Assembly (NCBI RefSeq): GCF_003426735.1 | Contig: NZ_QVON01000008.1 | Coordinates: forward strand, 124,001 to 188,000 | Length of the DNA stretch: 64,000 bases | Direction of reading: 5' to 3' | Source of the DNA: Arenibacter sp. P308M17 | Lineage (GTDB): Bacteria > Bacteroidota > Bacteroidia > Flavobacteriales > Flavobacteriaceae | Part shown: in pieces, positions 44,621 through 53,632 of the stretch | How the letters are laid out: each line of letters opens with the position of its first letter | Position numbering within the stretch: the first letter of the stretch is position 1 | Position numbers and translations under genes: made by a program | The notes under the pieces: generated by a model | What the model saw: only the letters and a program-made list of their open reading frames with translations | Database searches by the model: none | Told to the model about the DNA's origin: nothing

Positions 44621-46102
44621 ATGAAAAAAATAAGAATTTTAATCGGACTAATAGTATTGATATCCCTAGGCGGATGTCAAGACCTTACAGAATTGAACGA
44701 CAACCCTAATAATGTTAGTGAAACGCACCCACAATTGTTATTGACCAATATTGCAAGCAATGCATTTAGGGTCAATGGTACCGGGGCCTTATACGCCTCA
44801 CGTATCTTGGTGCAGACCGATGGGGAGAACAGTGGCCAATATTACAGTTGGGACCGTGCTAGTTTTGATGACTATAATTTGCTGGGAGAGGTCACCAAAA
44901 TGATGCAGGAGGCAGAGCGTATAGAAAGTGATGAATATATGGCCCTGTCCAAATTTTTTAGGGCATATTACTTTTATAACCTGACCCTTACATTTGGCGA
45001 TATTCCTTATAGTGAAGCCCTTAAAGGGGAAATTGGGGGGCAGTATTTGCCCAAGTATGATACCCAAAAAGAAGTGTTTGTGGGTATCTTGAAGGAATTG
45101 TCGGAAGCCAATGATCTTTTGGAGGGGAATACCAACATTATTGCCGGGGATATTATTTTTGGCGGGAATACGGCCAAATGGCAAAAATTGGTCAATTCCT
45201 TTAGGTTAAAGGTGCTGATGACCCTTTCAAAAAAGGAGGGAGATACGGACTTGAACATTATAAGTTCCTTCAACGGTATATACAATAATGACCCAATAAT
45301 GATGTCCAATGAGGACAATGGCCAGCTGGTCTTTTTGGACGAGGAGGGAAGTAGGTATACCGAATTCAATTCCAGCGGTTATGGTTCAGGAATGTACATG
45401 TCCTCAACTTTCATAGAAATGCTTCAGGACAGACAGGACCCAAGGTTGTTCGTTTATTGTGGACAGACCAAAAACGCCAAGGAAGCAGGCTTGGCCCTGG
45501 ACGATTTTATGGCATATGAAGGTGGGGATCCCTTGGCACCTTATGCCGAGGTAAACGACAAGGCGGCCGCAGGGGATGTTTCCAAGGTAAACTTGAGATA
45601 TACTACAGACCCTACCACCGAGCCACATAATCTAATGGGGTATTGGGAACTGGAATTCATATTGGCCGAGGCGTCCGTCCGTGGATGGATCACTACCGAG
45701 GCTAAAGCACACTATGAGAATGGGGTAAAATCCTCTTTCGATTTTTATAATACCTATGCCAAGAATTTTGAGGCTTTTGTGGAGCCTGCGGACGCCGACA
45801 CCTATCTTTTGGGGGCAGAGGTGGTATTTGATAATGGCATGACCACTGAAGAGAAATTGGAGCTAATTTTGACCCAGAAATACTTTACTTCCTTTTTGCA
45901 GACAGGATGGAGGGCTTATTTTGATCACCTAAGGACAGGCTATCCGGCATTTGCACAATTACCGGGGGCCACACCCCCAACCCGATGGATCTATCCTAAT
46001 TCTGAGTACAACAATAATGCTTCAAATGTAGCCACTGCCATTGAAAGACAATTTGGGGCAGGGAACGATAAGATCCGGGAAATTACCTGGTGGTTGGAAT
46101 AA
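44621..46102 (+). CDS. SusD/RagB-family lipoprotein (second locus)
   Basis: A 493-residue lipoprotein with lipobox SLGGC (Cys19) followed by QDLTELNDNPNN, the usual start of the SusD-like_2 subgroup. Helical TPR-like parts (about residues 80-220 and 340-440) support the fold. It forms the surface lid of the SusC importer encoded immediately upstream and binds its substrate. A strong terminator follows the gene, so this pair can be transcribed separately from the phosphatase genes further on. Confidence 0.92.
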   Translation: MKKIRILIGLIVLISLGGCQDLTELNDNPNNVSETHPQLLLTNIASNAFRVNGTGALYASRILVQTDGENSGQYYSWDRASFDDYNLLGEVTKMMQEAERIESDEYMALSKFFRAYYFYNLTLTFGDIPYSEALKGEIGGQYLPKYDTQKEVFVGILKELSEANDLLEGNTNIIAGDIIFGGNTAKWQKLVNSFRLKVLMTLSKKEGDTDLNIISSFNGIYNNDPIMMSNEDNGQLVFLDEEGSRYTEFNSSGYGSGMYMSSTFIEMLQDRQDPRLFVYCGQTKNAKEAGLALDDFMAYEGGDPLAPYAEVNDKAAAGDVSKVNLRYTTDPTTEPHNLMGYWELEFILAEASVRGWITTEAKAHYENGVKSSFDFYNTYAKNFEAFVEPADADTYLLGAEVVFDNGMTTEEKLELILTQKYFTSFLQTGWRAYFDHLRTGYPAFAQLPGATPPTRWIYPNSEYNNNASNVATAIERQFGAGNDKIREITWWLE

Positions 46103-46183
46103 TTTTCGGTATTGAACAGATTTTGGAGGCCTATTGCCTATTTTGATCAGTAATACAGAAACTCAGCTGTTATAAAATTTGTC

Positions 46184-46221
46184 CAAGGCCATAGCAGAAA
46201 TTTGCTGTGGCCTTGTTTTTT
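46184..46221 (+). terminator. Rho-independent terminator after the second susCD pair
   Basis: CAAGGCCATAGC at 46184-46195 pairs with GCTGTGGCCTTG at 46204-46215 (12 bp, one T-G pair), followed directly by six T residues. The remaining gap up to 46399 is AT-rich and shows no gene. Confidence 0.85.
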
Positions 46222-46399
46222 AGGTTTACTAAGTAGAATTAATTATGATAGTAAGGAATATACTTTGTACGGTATCGGCAATTTTTTTTCATTAATAAAT
46301 TATAGTTATAGTTACAAAAATTTAATATTATTAACTTTTTAACTTAACTTAGTCACATGATATTTACATTGGATAATAAACTTAAAATAGCCTAAGAGT

Positions 46400-48115
46400 A
46401 TGTGCAAAACAAATTTTGTATCAAAAACCACCACTTTTAATACCATTGCGGCCACTTTTCAAATGGCTTTCGCCAGAATGTCAATGCCTCGCACTATAAT
46501 TACAGTGCTTGCCATATGTTCTTTATGGTCGTGCAATAATAAGGAACAGGAGCAGGGACCCAAAGTAAAACATGTAGTAGTCATAGGGTTTGACGGATTG
46601 AGTCCCAATGGTTTGCAGAAGGCGATTACCCCTACCTTTGATAAGATTATCAGCGAAGGGGCCTCTACCATGCATGCCAGGGCCGTATTGCCCACCAGTT
46701 CAAGTACCAATTGGGCGACCATGATAATGGGTGCAGGTCCGGAGCAGCATGGAATTACTTCCAATAGCTGGGAAAAGAACAATTTTGTATTGCCGACAAT
46801 TACCCAAAGTGAGGATTTTCTTTTTCCTACCATCTTTCAACTGATAAATGACCAAAAGGAAAATGCGGAAATCGGTGCTATTTATCATTGGTCGGGATTT
46901 GGACGGTTGTTTGAAAAAGGTGCGGTGGATTATGATATAAATTCAAAATCTGAAGATGAAACTGCCGCCTTGGCCAGTGCCTATATCAAAGAGAAAAAAC
47001 CTACCTTCACTTTTATCCATTTTGATCATGTGGATCATGGCGGACACGAATACGGTCATGGCAGTCCGGAATATTATAAATCCGTGGAAAAAGCGGATGC
47101 CATGCTAGCGGAAGTAATGGCAGCTATCAAGGCATCCGGAATGGTCGATGAAACATTGGTAATTATAAGCGCAGACCACGGTGGATTGGGCAAAGGACAT
47201 GGAGGGGAATCTTTACAGGAAATAGAAATTCCTTTTATCTTATGGGGAAAATCGGTCAAGAAGAACCATATGCTTAAATTTCCGGTATATCAATATGACA
47301 ATGCAGCTACGGTGGCCTTTGCCTTAGGAATAAAAACGCCTATGGCGTGGATTGGCAGACCTGTAAAAAATGCCTTTGAAGGTTTTGAACTTGGAGATGA
47401 TTATCCAATTGCGGAAAGGCTGGAACAACCTACTATTCTACCTGCGGCCGAACTCAATAAAAAGGCGGGAGGCCTATTTGATGACAGCACGACCATTATT
47501 ATGGAGAATACCAACAGGGCGGGTGAGATAAGGTATACCTTGGATGGTTCCATGCCCAGCGCAAATTCCACTTTATATACCGAGGCTGTCGGGACTACTG
47601 AAAATGTGGTTGTTAAAGGTGCTATTTTTAGAAACGGAAAAATTGCGAGTATGGTCTCTGAGGCCTTTTTTAGAATAAAAAATAAGACCATGGCACCTCC
47701 CATTTCATATGAGTTATTCTATTTGGAAAACCTGACCAGCATTCCCAGTTTGGAAAATAAAAAACCGGATGCCAAGGGAACTTGTTTTGAAATTACTTCT
47801 GACGAGGTTAAGGAGGAAATTAAAAGTAATACCGCGGTAAGATTCAGTACTACAATTCAGGTAGAAAAGGAAGAGCGGTTTACCTTTTACACCAATTCTG
47901 ACGATGGTAGTAAACTATGGGTAGATAATAAATTGGTAGTGGATAATGATGGGGATCACGGGGTAGTTGAAAAGAGTGGCAGTATTACCCTAAAACCGGG
48001 AAGCTATCCGTTGGTAGTAGTTTGGTTTAACGGGGGCGGAAGCGGATGGTTGAATGTGGATTATCAAACTGGGAACACTCCCAAACAAGTACTTTCCACC
48101 ACCATTTTAAAGTAA
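46400..48115 (+). CDS. alkaline-phosphatase-superfamily phosphodiesterase lipoprotein with PA14 domain
   Basis: This 571-residue protein (from ATG 46400) has three parts: a nucleotide-pyrophosphatase/phosphodiesterase domain (about residues 58-330), a chitobiase C-terminal-like domain (about 365-435, GEIRYTLDGSMPS) and a PA14-like domain (about 450-571, FTFYTNSDDGSKLWVDN). Metal ligands are visible in VIGFDGLSP, HFDHVDHGGHEYGHG, SADHGG and GHGG; the nucleophile is probably in LPTSSSTNWATM. A lipobox SLWSC sits at Cys45, so translation may really start at ATG 46484, giving a normal 17-residue signal. It likely cleaves phosphodiesters at the cell surface while the PA14 part holds a glycan. Confidence 0.8.
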   Translation: MCKTNFVSKTTTFNTIAATFQMAFARMSMPRTIITVLAICSLWSCNNKEQEQGPKVKHVVVIGFDGLSPNGLQKAITPTFDKIISEGASTMHARAVLPTSSSTNWATMIMGAGPEQHGITSNSWEKNNFVLPTITQSEDFLFPTIFQLINDQKENAEIGAIYHWSGFGRLFEKGAVDYDINSKSEDETAALASAYIKEKKPTFTFIHFDHVDHGGHEYGHGSPEYYKSVEKADAMLAEVMAAIKASGMVDETLVIISADHGGLGKGHGGESLQEIEIPFILWGKSVKKNHMLKFPVYQYDNAATVAFALGIKTPMAWIGRPVKNAFEGFELGDDYPIAERLEQPTILPAAELNKKAGGLFDDSTTIIMENTNRAGEIRYTLDGSMPSANSTLYTEAVGTTENVVVKGAIFRNGKIASMVSEAFFRIKNKTMAPPISYELFYLENLTSIPSLENKKPDAKGTCFEITSDEVKEEIKSNTAVRFSTTIQVEKEERFTFYTNSDDGSKLWVDNKLVVDNDGDHGVVEKSGSITLKPGSYPLVVVWFNGGGSGWLNVDYQTGNTPKQVLSTTILK

Positions 48116-48179
48116 TTGAAATGTGTATAACAAAATTTTTAAACCACTTCAGATAAAAATAACAGTAAACAGATAGTCA

Positions 48180-49436
48180 ATGAAACTGATATTCTTTTTT
48201 TTGTCCATGATGGTGGTAGCAGCCCAAGACAAAGGTGGGCAATTACCTCCTTGGGAAGAGGGGATGTTGGATATTCACCATATAAATACCGGTCGTGGGG
48301 ATGCCGCTTTTTTTGTTTTTCCCGATGCTACCACTCTTTTGTTGGATGCAGGGGACATGTCCGAAACCCATCCAAGAACCCTGTCTGCCAGAAATGCTGT
48401 TCAAAAACCTGATAATTCCAAAACGGCTCCGGAATGGATCGTGGATTATGTACATCAATTTTTTCCAGAAAATAAAGCTTTACAATTGGATTATGGGGTA
48501 ATTACCCATTACCATGACGATCATTTTGGTGAAATGGATGTTAAAAGGAAAAGACATCCCAAAGGGGGCTATGGATTAACGGGAATGATGGAAGTAGGGA
48601 GTTTATTGCCCATCAAAACCCACTTGGACCGTGGTAGCGATTATCCAATCGATTTAAAGAACACATTGGTGCAAAAGGAAATAAAGGCCAATGATTCCTA
48701 TAGTATTATAGAGACCTTGCAAGAATATTGGAGGTATATGGAATATCATATCAAGGAGGATGGTATGATATACGAAACCATAAAACCTGGGGCTATGAAT
48801 CAAATCCATTTAAAAAAATCACCTAATAAATATCCCAATTTTGAAGTTCGTAATATTGCCGTTAATGGAGATATATGGACAGGAGTTAAAGAGGATTACT
48901 TTTCTTTATTTTCCAAAGGGGAGTATCCCGGAGAGAACCCCTTAAGTGTATGTCTTAAAATCACCTATGGAGGGTTCGATTATTTTACCGGGGGAGATAT
49001 AAGCGGAGTGGATGCTTTGGGACAAACAGATTTAAACGCCTTGGAATCCCATGTGGCACCGGTTATTGGGCCAGTGGATGTGGCCACTCTGAACCACCAC
49101 GGGAATAGGGATTCCCAAAATGCGTTCTTTGTAAAAACAATTAGACCAAGGGTTTGGGTCCAACAGAATTGGTCATCGGACCACCCTGGAGAGGAAGTGC
49201 TCAGGAGAATAACATCCAAGGCCCTATATCCCGGAGAGCGCGATCTGTTCTCCACGGTAATGTTACAGGCCAACAAGGATGTGATTGGCGATAAATTGAA
49301 CCAATATAAAAGTCAAAACGGCCATATTGTAATCCGCGTGTATGACCAGGGAAGCCAATATGACATATACATCCTTAACGACGATACAAAAGAACGGGAA
49401 ATAATAGCAAAATACGGACCTTATGAAGCAAGATAA
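48180..49436 (+). CDS. exported metallo-beta-lactamase-fold hydrolase (ComEC/Rec2-like)
   Basis: A 418-residue protein with a short signal peptide (MKLIFFFLSMMVVAAQ) and a metallo-beta-lactamase fold. The metal motif is THYHDDHFGEMD near residue 113, preceded by the HINTGRGDAAFF and LLLDAGD strands; later metal or fold motifs are YFTGGDIS and LNHHGNRDS. This subgroup resembles the ComEC C-terminal domain and lone phosphodiesterase-like enzymes. Its 3' end overlaps the next gene by 14 bases, so translation of the two is coupled. A phosphoester substrate is inferred from the neighbours. Confidence 0.78.
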   Translation: MKLIFFFLSMMVVAAQDKGGQLPPWEEGMLDIHHINTGRGDAAFFVFPDATTLLLDAGDMSETHPRTLSARNAVQKPDNSKTAPEWIVDYVHQFFPENKALQLDYGVITHYHDDHFGEMDVKRKRHPKGGYGLTGMMEVGSLLPIKTHLDRGSDYPIDLKNTLVQKEIKANDSYSIIETLQEYWRYMEYHIKEDGMIYETIKPGAMNQIHLKKSPNKYPNFEVRNIAVNGDIWTGVKEDYFSLFSKGEYPGENPLSVCLKITYGGFDYFTGGDISGVDALGQTDLNALESHVAPVIGPVDVATLNHHGNRDSQNAFFVKTIRPRVWVQQNWSSDHPGEEVLRRITSKALYPGERDLFSTVMLQANKDVIGDKLNQYKSQNGHIVIRVYDQGSQYDIYILNDDTKEREIIAKYGPYEAR

Positions 49437-50787
49437 TTTGGGTATTGTTGCCCAGAACAAAAAAACCGAAGGAGATATTAATTTTACTCCGGCACGTGGG
49501 GCATGGATGGATTCGCAGATAAGTGGGGAGACCAGGGAGATTTTAGAAAGGGATGCCAGATATTTTCTGCATCAGTCCTTGTCCACTCCTTGTTTGGATG
49601 TGTTACAGGCTTGCGAGGGTCCCTATATTGAAAATATATCAGGAAAAAAATATCTCGATTTCCATGGTAATAATGTACACCAAGTAGGCTATGCCAATCC
49701 ACAGATTATAGAAAAAATTATTGAGCAATTAAGGGTGTTGCCTTTTTCCCCAAGGAGATATACCAATATTCCGGCCATTGATTTTGCCGAGAAGTTGGCC
49801 TCCTTGATGCCATCGGACCTTAATAGGGTACTTCTAACGCCCAACGGAAGTTCTTCCATAGGGATAGCGCTAAAATTGGCCAGGGCCGTTACGGGCAGGT
49901 TTAAGGTGGTTTCTTTTTGGGACTCTTTCCATGGGGCCTCCTTGGATGCCATTAGCGTAGGTGGGGAAGCCGTTTTTAGGGAATCTATGGGGCCTTTAAT
50001 GCCGGGCGTGGAGCGCATTCCTCCTCCAATAACCTATCGCGGAATTTTTGAGGACAATGAGGATAAATGTTTGGAATATTTGGAATATGTGTTTTCCAAG
50101 GAAGGTGATATAGGTGCTTTTATTGCGGAGACCATCAGGAATACGGATGTGCAATTGCCTTCCAAAAACTTTTGGAAGAAGGCAAGGGAACTTTGCAACA
50201 AATACGGGGTTTTGTTGATTCTTGATGAAATTCCGATAGCCTTGGGAAGAACCGGTAAAATGTTCGTATTTGAACATTATGATATTGAACCTGACATTTT
50301 GTGCATAGGAAAAGGTTTGGGCGGGGGAATATTTCCGCAGGCGGCAATTGTCACCAGGGATGGATACAACAAGTTTGGGGATATTTCACTTGGGCACTAT
50401 ACCCATGAAAAAAGTCCGTTGGGTGCTGTAGCGGGTCTGGGCACCATTGCCTTTTTGGAAAATGAAAATATTTTGGAAAAGGTCAAGGAAGATGAGCAGT
50501 ACCTTAAATCCGCTTTGGCCGCATTGCAATTAAAATACCCCCTTATTGGTGATGTTAGAGGTATGGGGCTATTATGGGGGTTGGAATTGGTGAAGGATAA
50601 AAAAACCAAGGAAAAGGCTATTGAAGAGGCAGAAGTGGTCATGTACGAATGTTTAAAGCGTGGCCTTAGCTATAAGGTTTCTGCCGGAAATGTTCTGCAA
50701 TTGTCACCGGCACTGACCATTAGCAGAAAGGAATTGAAAAAAGCCCTGGACATACTGGATGAGAGTTTGGCCATTGTACATTCGTAA
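49423..50787 (+). CDS. class-III PLP enzyme, PbfA-like (hydroxy-aminoethylphosphonate ammonia-lyase-like)
   Basis: This 454-residue enzyme has the class-III aminotransferase fold: GSSSIGIALKLAR for cofactor phosphate, ILDEIP with the aspartate at 268, and Schiff-base lysine K297 in CIGKGLGGG. The N-terminal segments TEGDINFTPAR, FLHQSLSTPC and LDFHGNNVHQVGYA match, as far as I recall the family, the PbfA group, which eliminates ammonia from (R)-1-hydroxy-2-aminoethylphosphonate to phosphonoacetaldehyde. Ordinary aminotransferases usually lack these. It is cytoplasmic. No phosphonatase or phosphonoacetaldehyde dehydrogenase is seen nearby, so the pathway would need distant genes or a different substrate. 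Confidence 0.72.
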   Translation: MKQDNLGIVAQNKKTEGDINFTPARGAWMDSQISGETREILERDARYFLHQSLSTPCLDVLQACEGPYIENISGKKYLDFHGNNVHQVGYANPQIIEKIIEQLRVLPFSPRRYTNIPAIDFAEKLASLMPSDLNRVLLTPNGSSSIGIALKLARAVTGRFKVVSFWDSFHGASLDAISVGGEAVFRESMGPLMPGVERIPPPITYRGIFEDNEDKCLEYLEYVFSKEGDIGAFIAETIRNTDVQLPSKNFWKKARELCNKYGVLLILDEIPIALGRTGKMFVFEHYDIEPDILCIGKGLGGGIFPQAAIVTRDGYNKFGDISLGHYTHEKSPLGAVAGLGTIAFLENENILEKVKEDEQYLKSALAALQLKYPLIGDVRGMGLLWGLELVKDKKTKEKAIEEAEVVMYECLKRGLSYKVSAGNVLQLSPALTISRKELKKALDILDESLAIVHS

Positions 50788-50800
50788 TTAAAAAGAGAAT

Positions 50801-50856
50801 GTCAGGTCGAGCGCCCGCCCGTACCGAACGGCCCGTTCGGGCGGGGAGTCGAGATC
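50801..50856. repeat. GC-rich palindrome (copy C) apparently nested in a second intergenic repeat
   Basis: CCCGCCCG at 50814-50821 pairs with CGGGCGGG at 50838-50845, and inside it CCGAACGG pairs with CCGTTCGG. The flanks GTCAGGTCGAGCGC and AGTCGAGATCT read as one short repeat split by the GC-rich block. The element sits in the 129-base gap before the metallophosphoesterase gene. Confidence 0.65.
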
Positions 50857-50916
50857 TTAAGGATATTTAGTAAAATCAATTATGGATGTAATCAACTGAA
50901 AAATATAGATCAAAAA

Positions 50917-52512
50917 ATGAAAATTAAGATTAAAGTAGCACTGTTTTTAATCATGGCATTCCATTTAATGGGAGGTGCCCAAAATGTTAAAGAAGAAATT
51001 TTAATTCAACCTTATCTACAGGATGCGGAACCCAATTCCATTAAAATTATGTGGGAAACTTCAGCGGGTGAAGAAAGCCTGGTGGAATGGGGATCAACTC
51101 CTAAATTGGGTAAGAGGACCAAGGGCATGGCGTATGACATCAATTTTAGTGAATCCCGCATCCATGAGGTTAAATTGGAAGGGCTGCAGCGCTTTACCGA
51201 ATACTATTACCGTGTAAAAACAGGAAAAATGGTTTCGGATATATTTCAATTTAAGACCCCTCCTTTTGCCAGTGACCATGAGTCTTTCAAAATTGTGGCT
51301 ATGAGCGATATGCAAATAGACCACAATAATCCCAATAAATTTTCCGAAGTGGTCAATGATGGCATCTTGCAATATTTGGAAAAGGAGTTCGGGGGCAAGC
51401 TTCCGAATAATTTGGCCATGGTAATGATCCCGGGCGATTTGGTGGAGAATGGTACCAAATATTACCAGTGGAAAGACCATTTTTTTAATCCGGCCGAAAA
51501 ATTATTTGCCGAGGTGCCGGTCTACCCTGTATTGGGAAATCACGAAAAGAACTCTGTTTTCTATTTTAAATACTTTAGTCTCCCTGAAAACGGCACGCCT
51601 GCATATGCTGAACATTGGTGGTTTAAGGACTATGGCAATACTAGGATTATTGGGCTCAATTCCAACGATGGCTATAATAACAGTAGGGATCAGTATGAGT
51701 GGTTGCAAAAGCTTTTGGACGAAACCGCCAAGAGCGAGGAGGTTGATTTTGTTTTTGCACAATTGCACCATCCCCATAAATCGGAACTTTGGATTCCGGG
51801 GGAAGAAGATTTTACAGGAAAGGTGGTAGCCCTTTTGGAAGCCTTTACCACCAAGACCGGGAAGCCTAGCATTCATTTTTTTGGGCATACCCACGGCTAT
51901 TCCAGGGGTCAGTCCAAGGATCACAAACACTTATGGATCAACGTTGCCTCAGCCGGAGGGGCCATTGATAATTGGGGCGAATTTGAAGGCAGGGATTACG
52001 ATGAATTTACGGTAACCCAGGACGAATATGGTTTTGTGATGGTGGAAGTAGATGGTAGTCAGGAAGACCCTAAGTTTACCATTAAGAGAATTAGCCAGGG
52101 GAACGAGGAGTTGGAGCGGAAAAATGAACTTAGGGACAGTATTGTCATTTATAAAAATGAAAGAAAGCCCGGGGCACCCAGTGTTATCTCACCCAATAAC
52201 GAAACGGTCAATTTTACCGGAACCACCTTAAAAGCAGGCAATTTCAACAGCACCTTTAGCAATGCTTTCCATGCAGCCTCCCATTGGCAGATTGCGGAGA
52301 GCAATGACTTTGAAAAACCAATTTTTGACAGCTGGAAACAATATGAAAATTGGTACTACAAGGAAAACAGGCAAAAGCATGATGACCTTACCGATGAAAA
52401 AACAAACAGATTAAAACCCAGAACCACCTATTATTGGAGGGTTCGCTACCGGGATCAAAATTTGAATTGGAGCGATTGGTCCCAAACGGCCAGTTTTAAG
52501 ACAATTAATTAA
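50917..52512 (+). CDS. exported purple-acid-phosphatase-like metallophosphoesterase
   Basis: This 531-residue protein has a signal peptide (ending near MGGAQN), an N-terminal fibronectin-III-like purple-acid-phosphatase domain (about residues 25-118), a calcineurin-type catalytic domain (about 120-390) and a C-terminal Ig-like domain (about 420-531). Metal motifs in order: MSDMQ (DxQ in place of the common DxH), PGDLVENG, LGNHEK, QLHHPH and FGHTHGY. The changed first motif may alter metal choice. It would release phosphate from phosphoesters in the periplasm. It is followed 22 nt later by another phosphatase gene. Confidence 0.85.
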   Translation: MKIKIKVALFLIMAFHLMGGAQNVKEEILIQPYLQDAEPNSIKIMWETSAGEESLVEWGSTPKLGKRTKGMAYDINFSESRIHEVKLEGLQRFTEYYYRVKTGKMVSDIFQFKTPPFASDHESFKIVAMSDMQIDHNNPNKFSEVVNDGILQYLEKEFGGKLPNNLAMVMIPGDLVENGTKYYQWKDHFFNPAEKLFAEVPVYPVLGNHEKNSVFYFKYFSLPENGTPAYAEHWWFKDYGNTRIIGLNSNDGYNNSRDQYEWLQKLLDETAKSEEVDFVFAQLHHPHKSELWIPGEEDFTGKVVALLEAFTTKTGKPSIHFFGHTHGYSRGQSKDHKHLWINVASAGGAIDNWGEFEGRDYDEFTVTQDEYGFVMVEVDGSQEDPKFTIKRISQGNEELERKNELRDSIVIYKNERKPGAPSVISPNNETVNFTGTTLKAGNFNSTFSNAFHAASHWQIAESNDFEKPIFDSWKQYENWYYKENRQKHDDLTDEKTNRLKPRTTYYWRVRYRDQNLNWSDWSQTASFKTIN

Positions 52513-52534
52513 GCATTAACCTCGAGTTACAACT

Positions 52535-53626
52535 ATGAAGAATTTTAAAAAAAAATTAGTTTTTCTATTGCTCTTGGGGTGTTTTGGCTCCATAATCGCA
52601 CAAGAAAAAACAACTCCTAATGTAGTCCTTATCACTTTGGACGGTTTTAGGTGGCAGGAACTTTTTAGGGGTGCCGATCCCTTATTGGTCGCAAACAAGG
52701 ATTATGTTGGGGATACTACGGCATTGAAATCACAATTTTGGAGGGCGACCCTAGAAGAGAAAAGATCGTTATTAATGCCATTTTTTTGGAACGATATTTC
52801 CAAGATAGGCCAACTCCATGGCAACAGAGATGCAGGCAGTAAGGTAAATTTAACCAATACCATGTGGTTTTCCTATCCCGGATATAACGAGATCCTAACA
52901 GGTGCTGTGGACGATAAGCGCATTACCAGCAATAAGAAAATAAACAATCCCAATACAACCATTTTGGAAAGGGTAAATAATTTACCTAAATACAAAGGTA
53001 AAGTGGCCGCTTTTGGCAGCTGGGACGTATTTGCTTTTATTGTAAACGAGGAGCGTTCTGGAGTACCCGTCAATGCTGGTTTTGAGCTTGCCAAAGGGAA
53101 AGGCTTAACAGATAGGGAAATATTCCTAAATCGGCTGCAACAGCAAATTCCAAGTCCATGGGAGTCTGTGCGTTTGGATGCATTTACCCACCATTATGCC
53201 TTGGAGCATATGAAAAAGGAACATCCGAAATTGGTGTATATAGCCTATGGGGAAACCGATGATTTTGCCCATGACGGGGATTATGGGGCCTACCTAAATT
53301 CTGCTCATAACACCGATGGTTTAATCAAGGAGTTATGGCAGTTTGTACAACAGGACGATTTTTATAAGGACAATACCACCTTTATTATTACCACGGACCA
53401 CGGTAGGGGCACCCAACCCTTGGATACCTGGAAAGGCCATGGCAGTGATATAAAAGGGGCGGATCAAGTATGGTTGGTAGTTTTTGGAAAAGGAATAAGC
53501 CCTTTGGGCGAGATTACTTTTCAGGAACAATTACATACCCATCAGGTAGCCCCAACAGTAATAGAGGCCATGAAGGTCCAACTAAAAAATCATGTTTTTG
53601 AAGGAGAGCCTATTGTGTTTCCATGA
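52535..53626 (+). CDS. exported alkaline-phosphatase-superfamily hydrolase
   Basis: A 363-residue protein with a signal peptide (to about residue 22, SIIAQ) and a phosphodiesterase/phosphatase fold. Metal ligands appear in VLITLDGFRWQELF, GETDDFAHDGDYGAY, TTDHGRG and GHGSD; the nucleophile is likely the serine in MWFSYPGYNEILTG. It is smaller than the enzyme at 46400 and lacks the extra domains. It is probably co-transcribed with the metallophosphoesterase. Only six bases separate its stop from that of the convergent gene; no terminator is visible there. Confidence 0.82.
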   Translation: MKNFKKKLVFLLLLGCFGSIIAQEKTTPNVVLITLDGFRWQELFRGADPLLVANKDYVGDTTALKSQFWRATLEEKRSLLMPFFWNDISKIGQLHGNRDAGSKVNLTNTMWFSYPGYNEILTGAVDDKRITSNKKINNPNTTILERVNNLPKYKGKVAAFGSWDVFAFIVNEERSGVPVNAGFELAKGKGLTDREIFLNRLQQQIPSPWESVRLDAFTHHYALEHMKKEHPKLVYIAYGETDDFAHDGDYGAYLNSAHNTDGLIKELWQFVQQDDFYKDNTTFIITTDHGRGTQPLDTWKGHGSDIKGADQVWLVVFGKGISPLGEITFQEQLHTHQVAPTVIEAMKVQLKNHVFEGEPIVFP

Positions 53627-53632
53627 AAAAAG

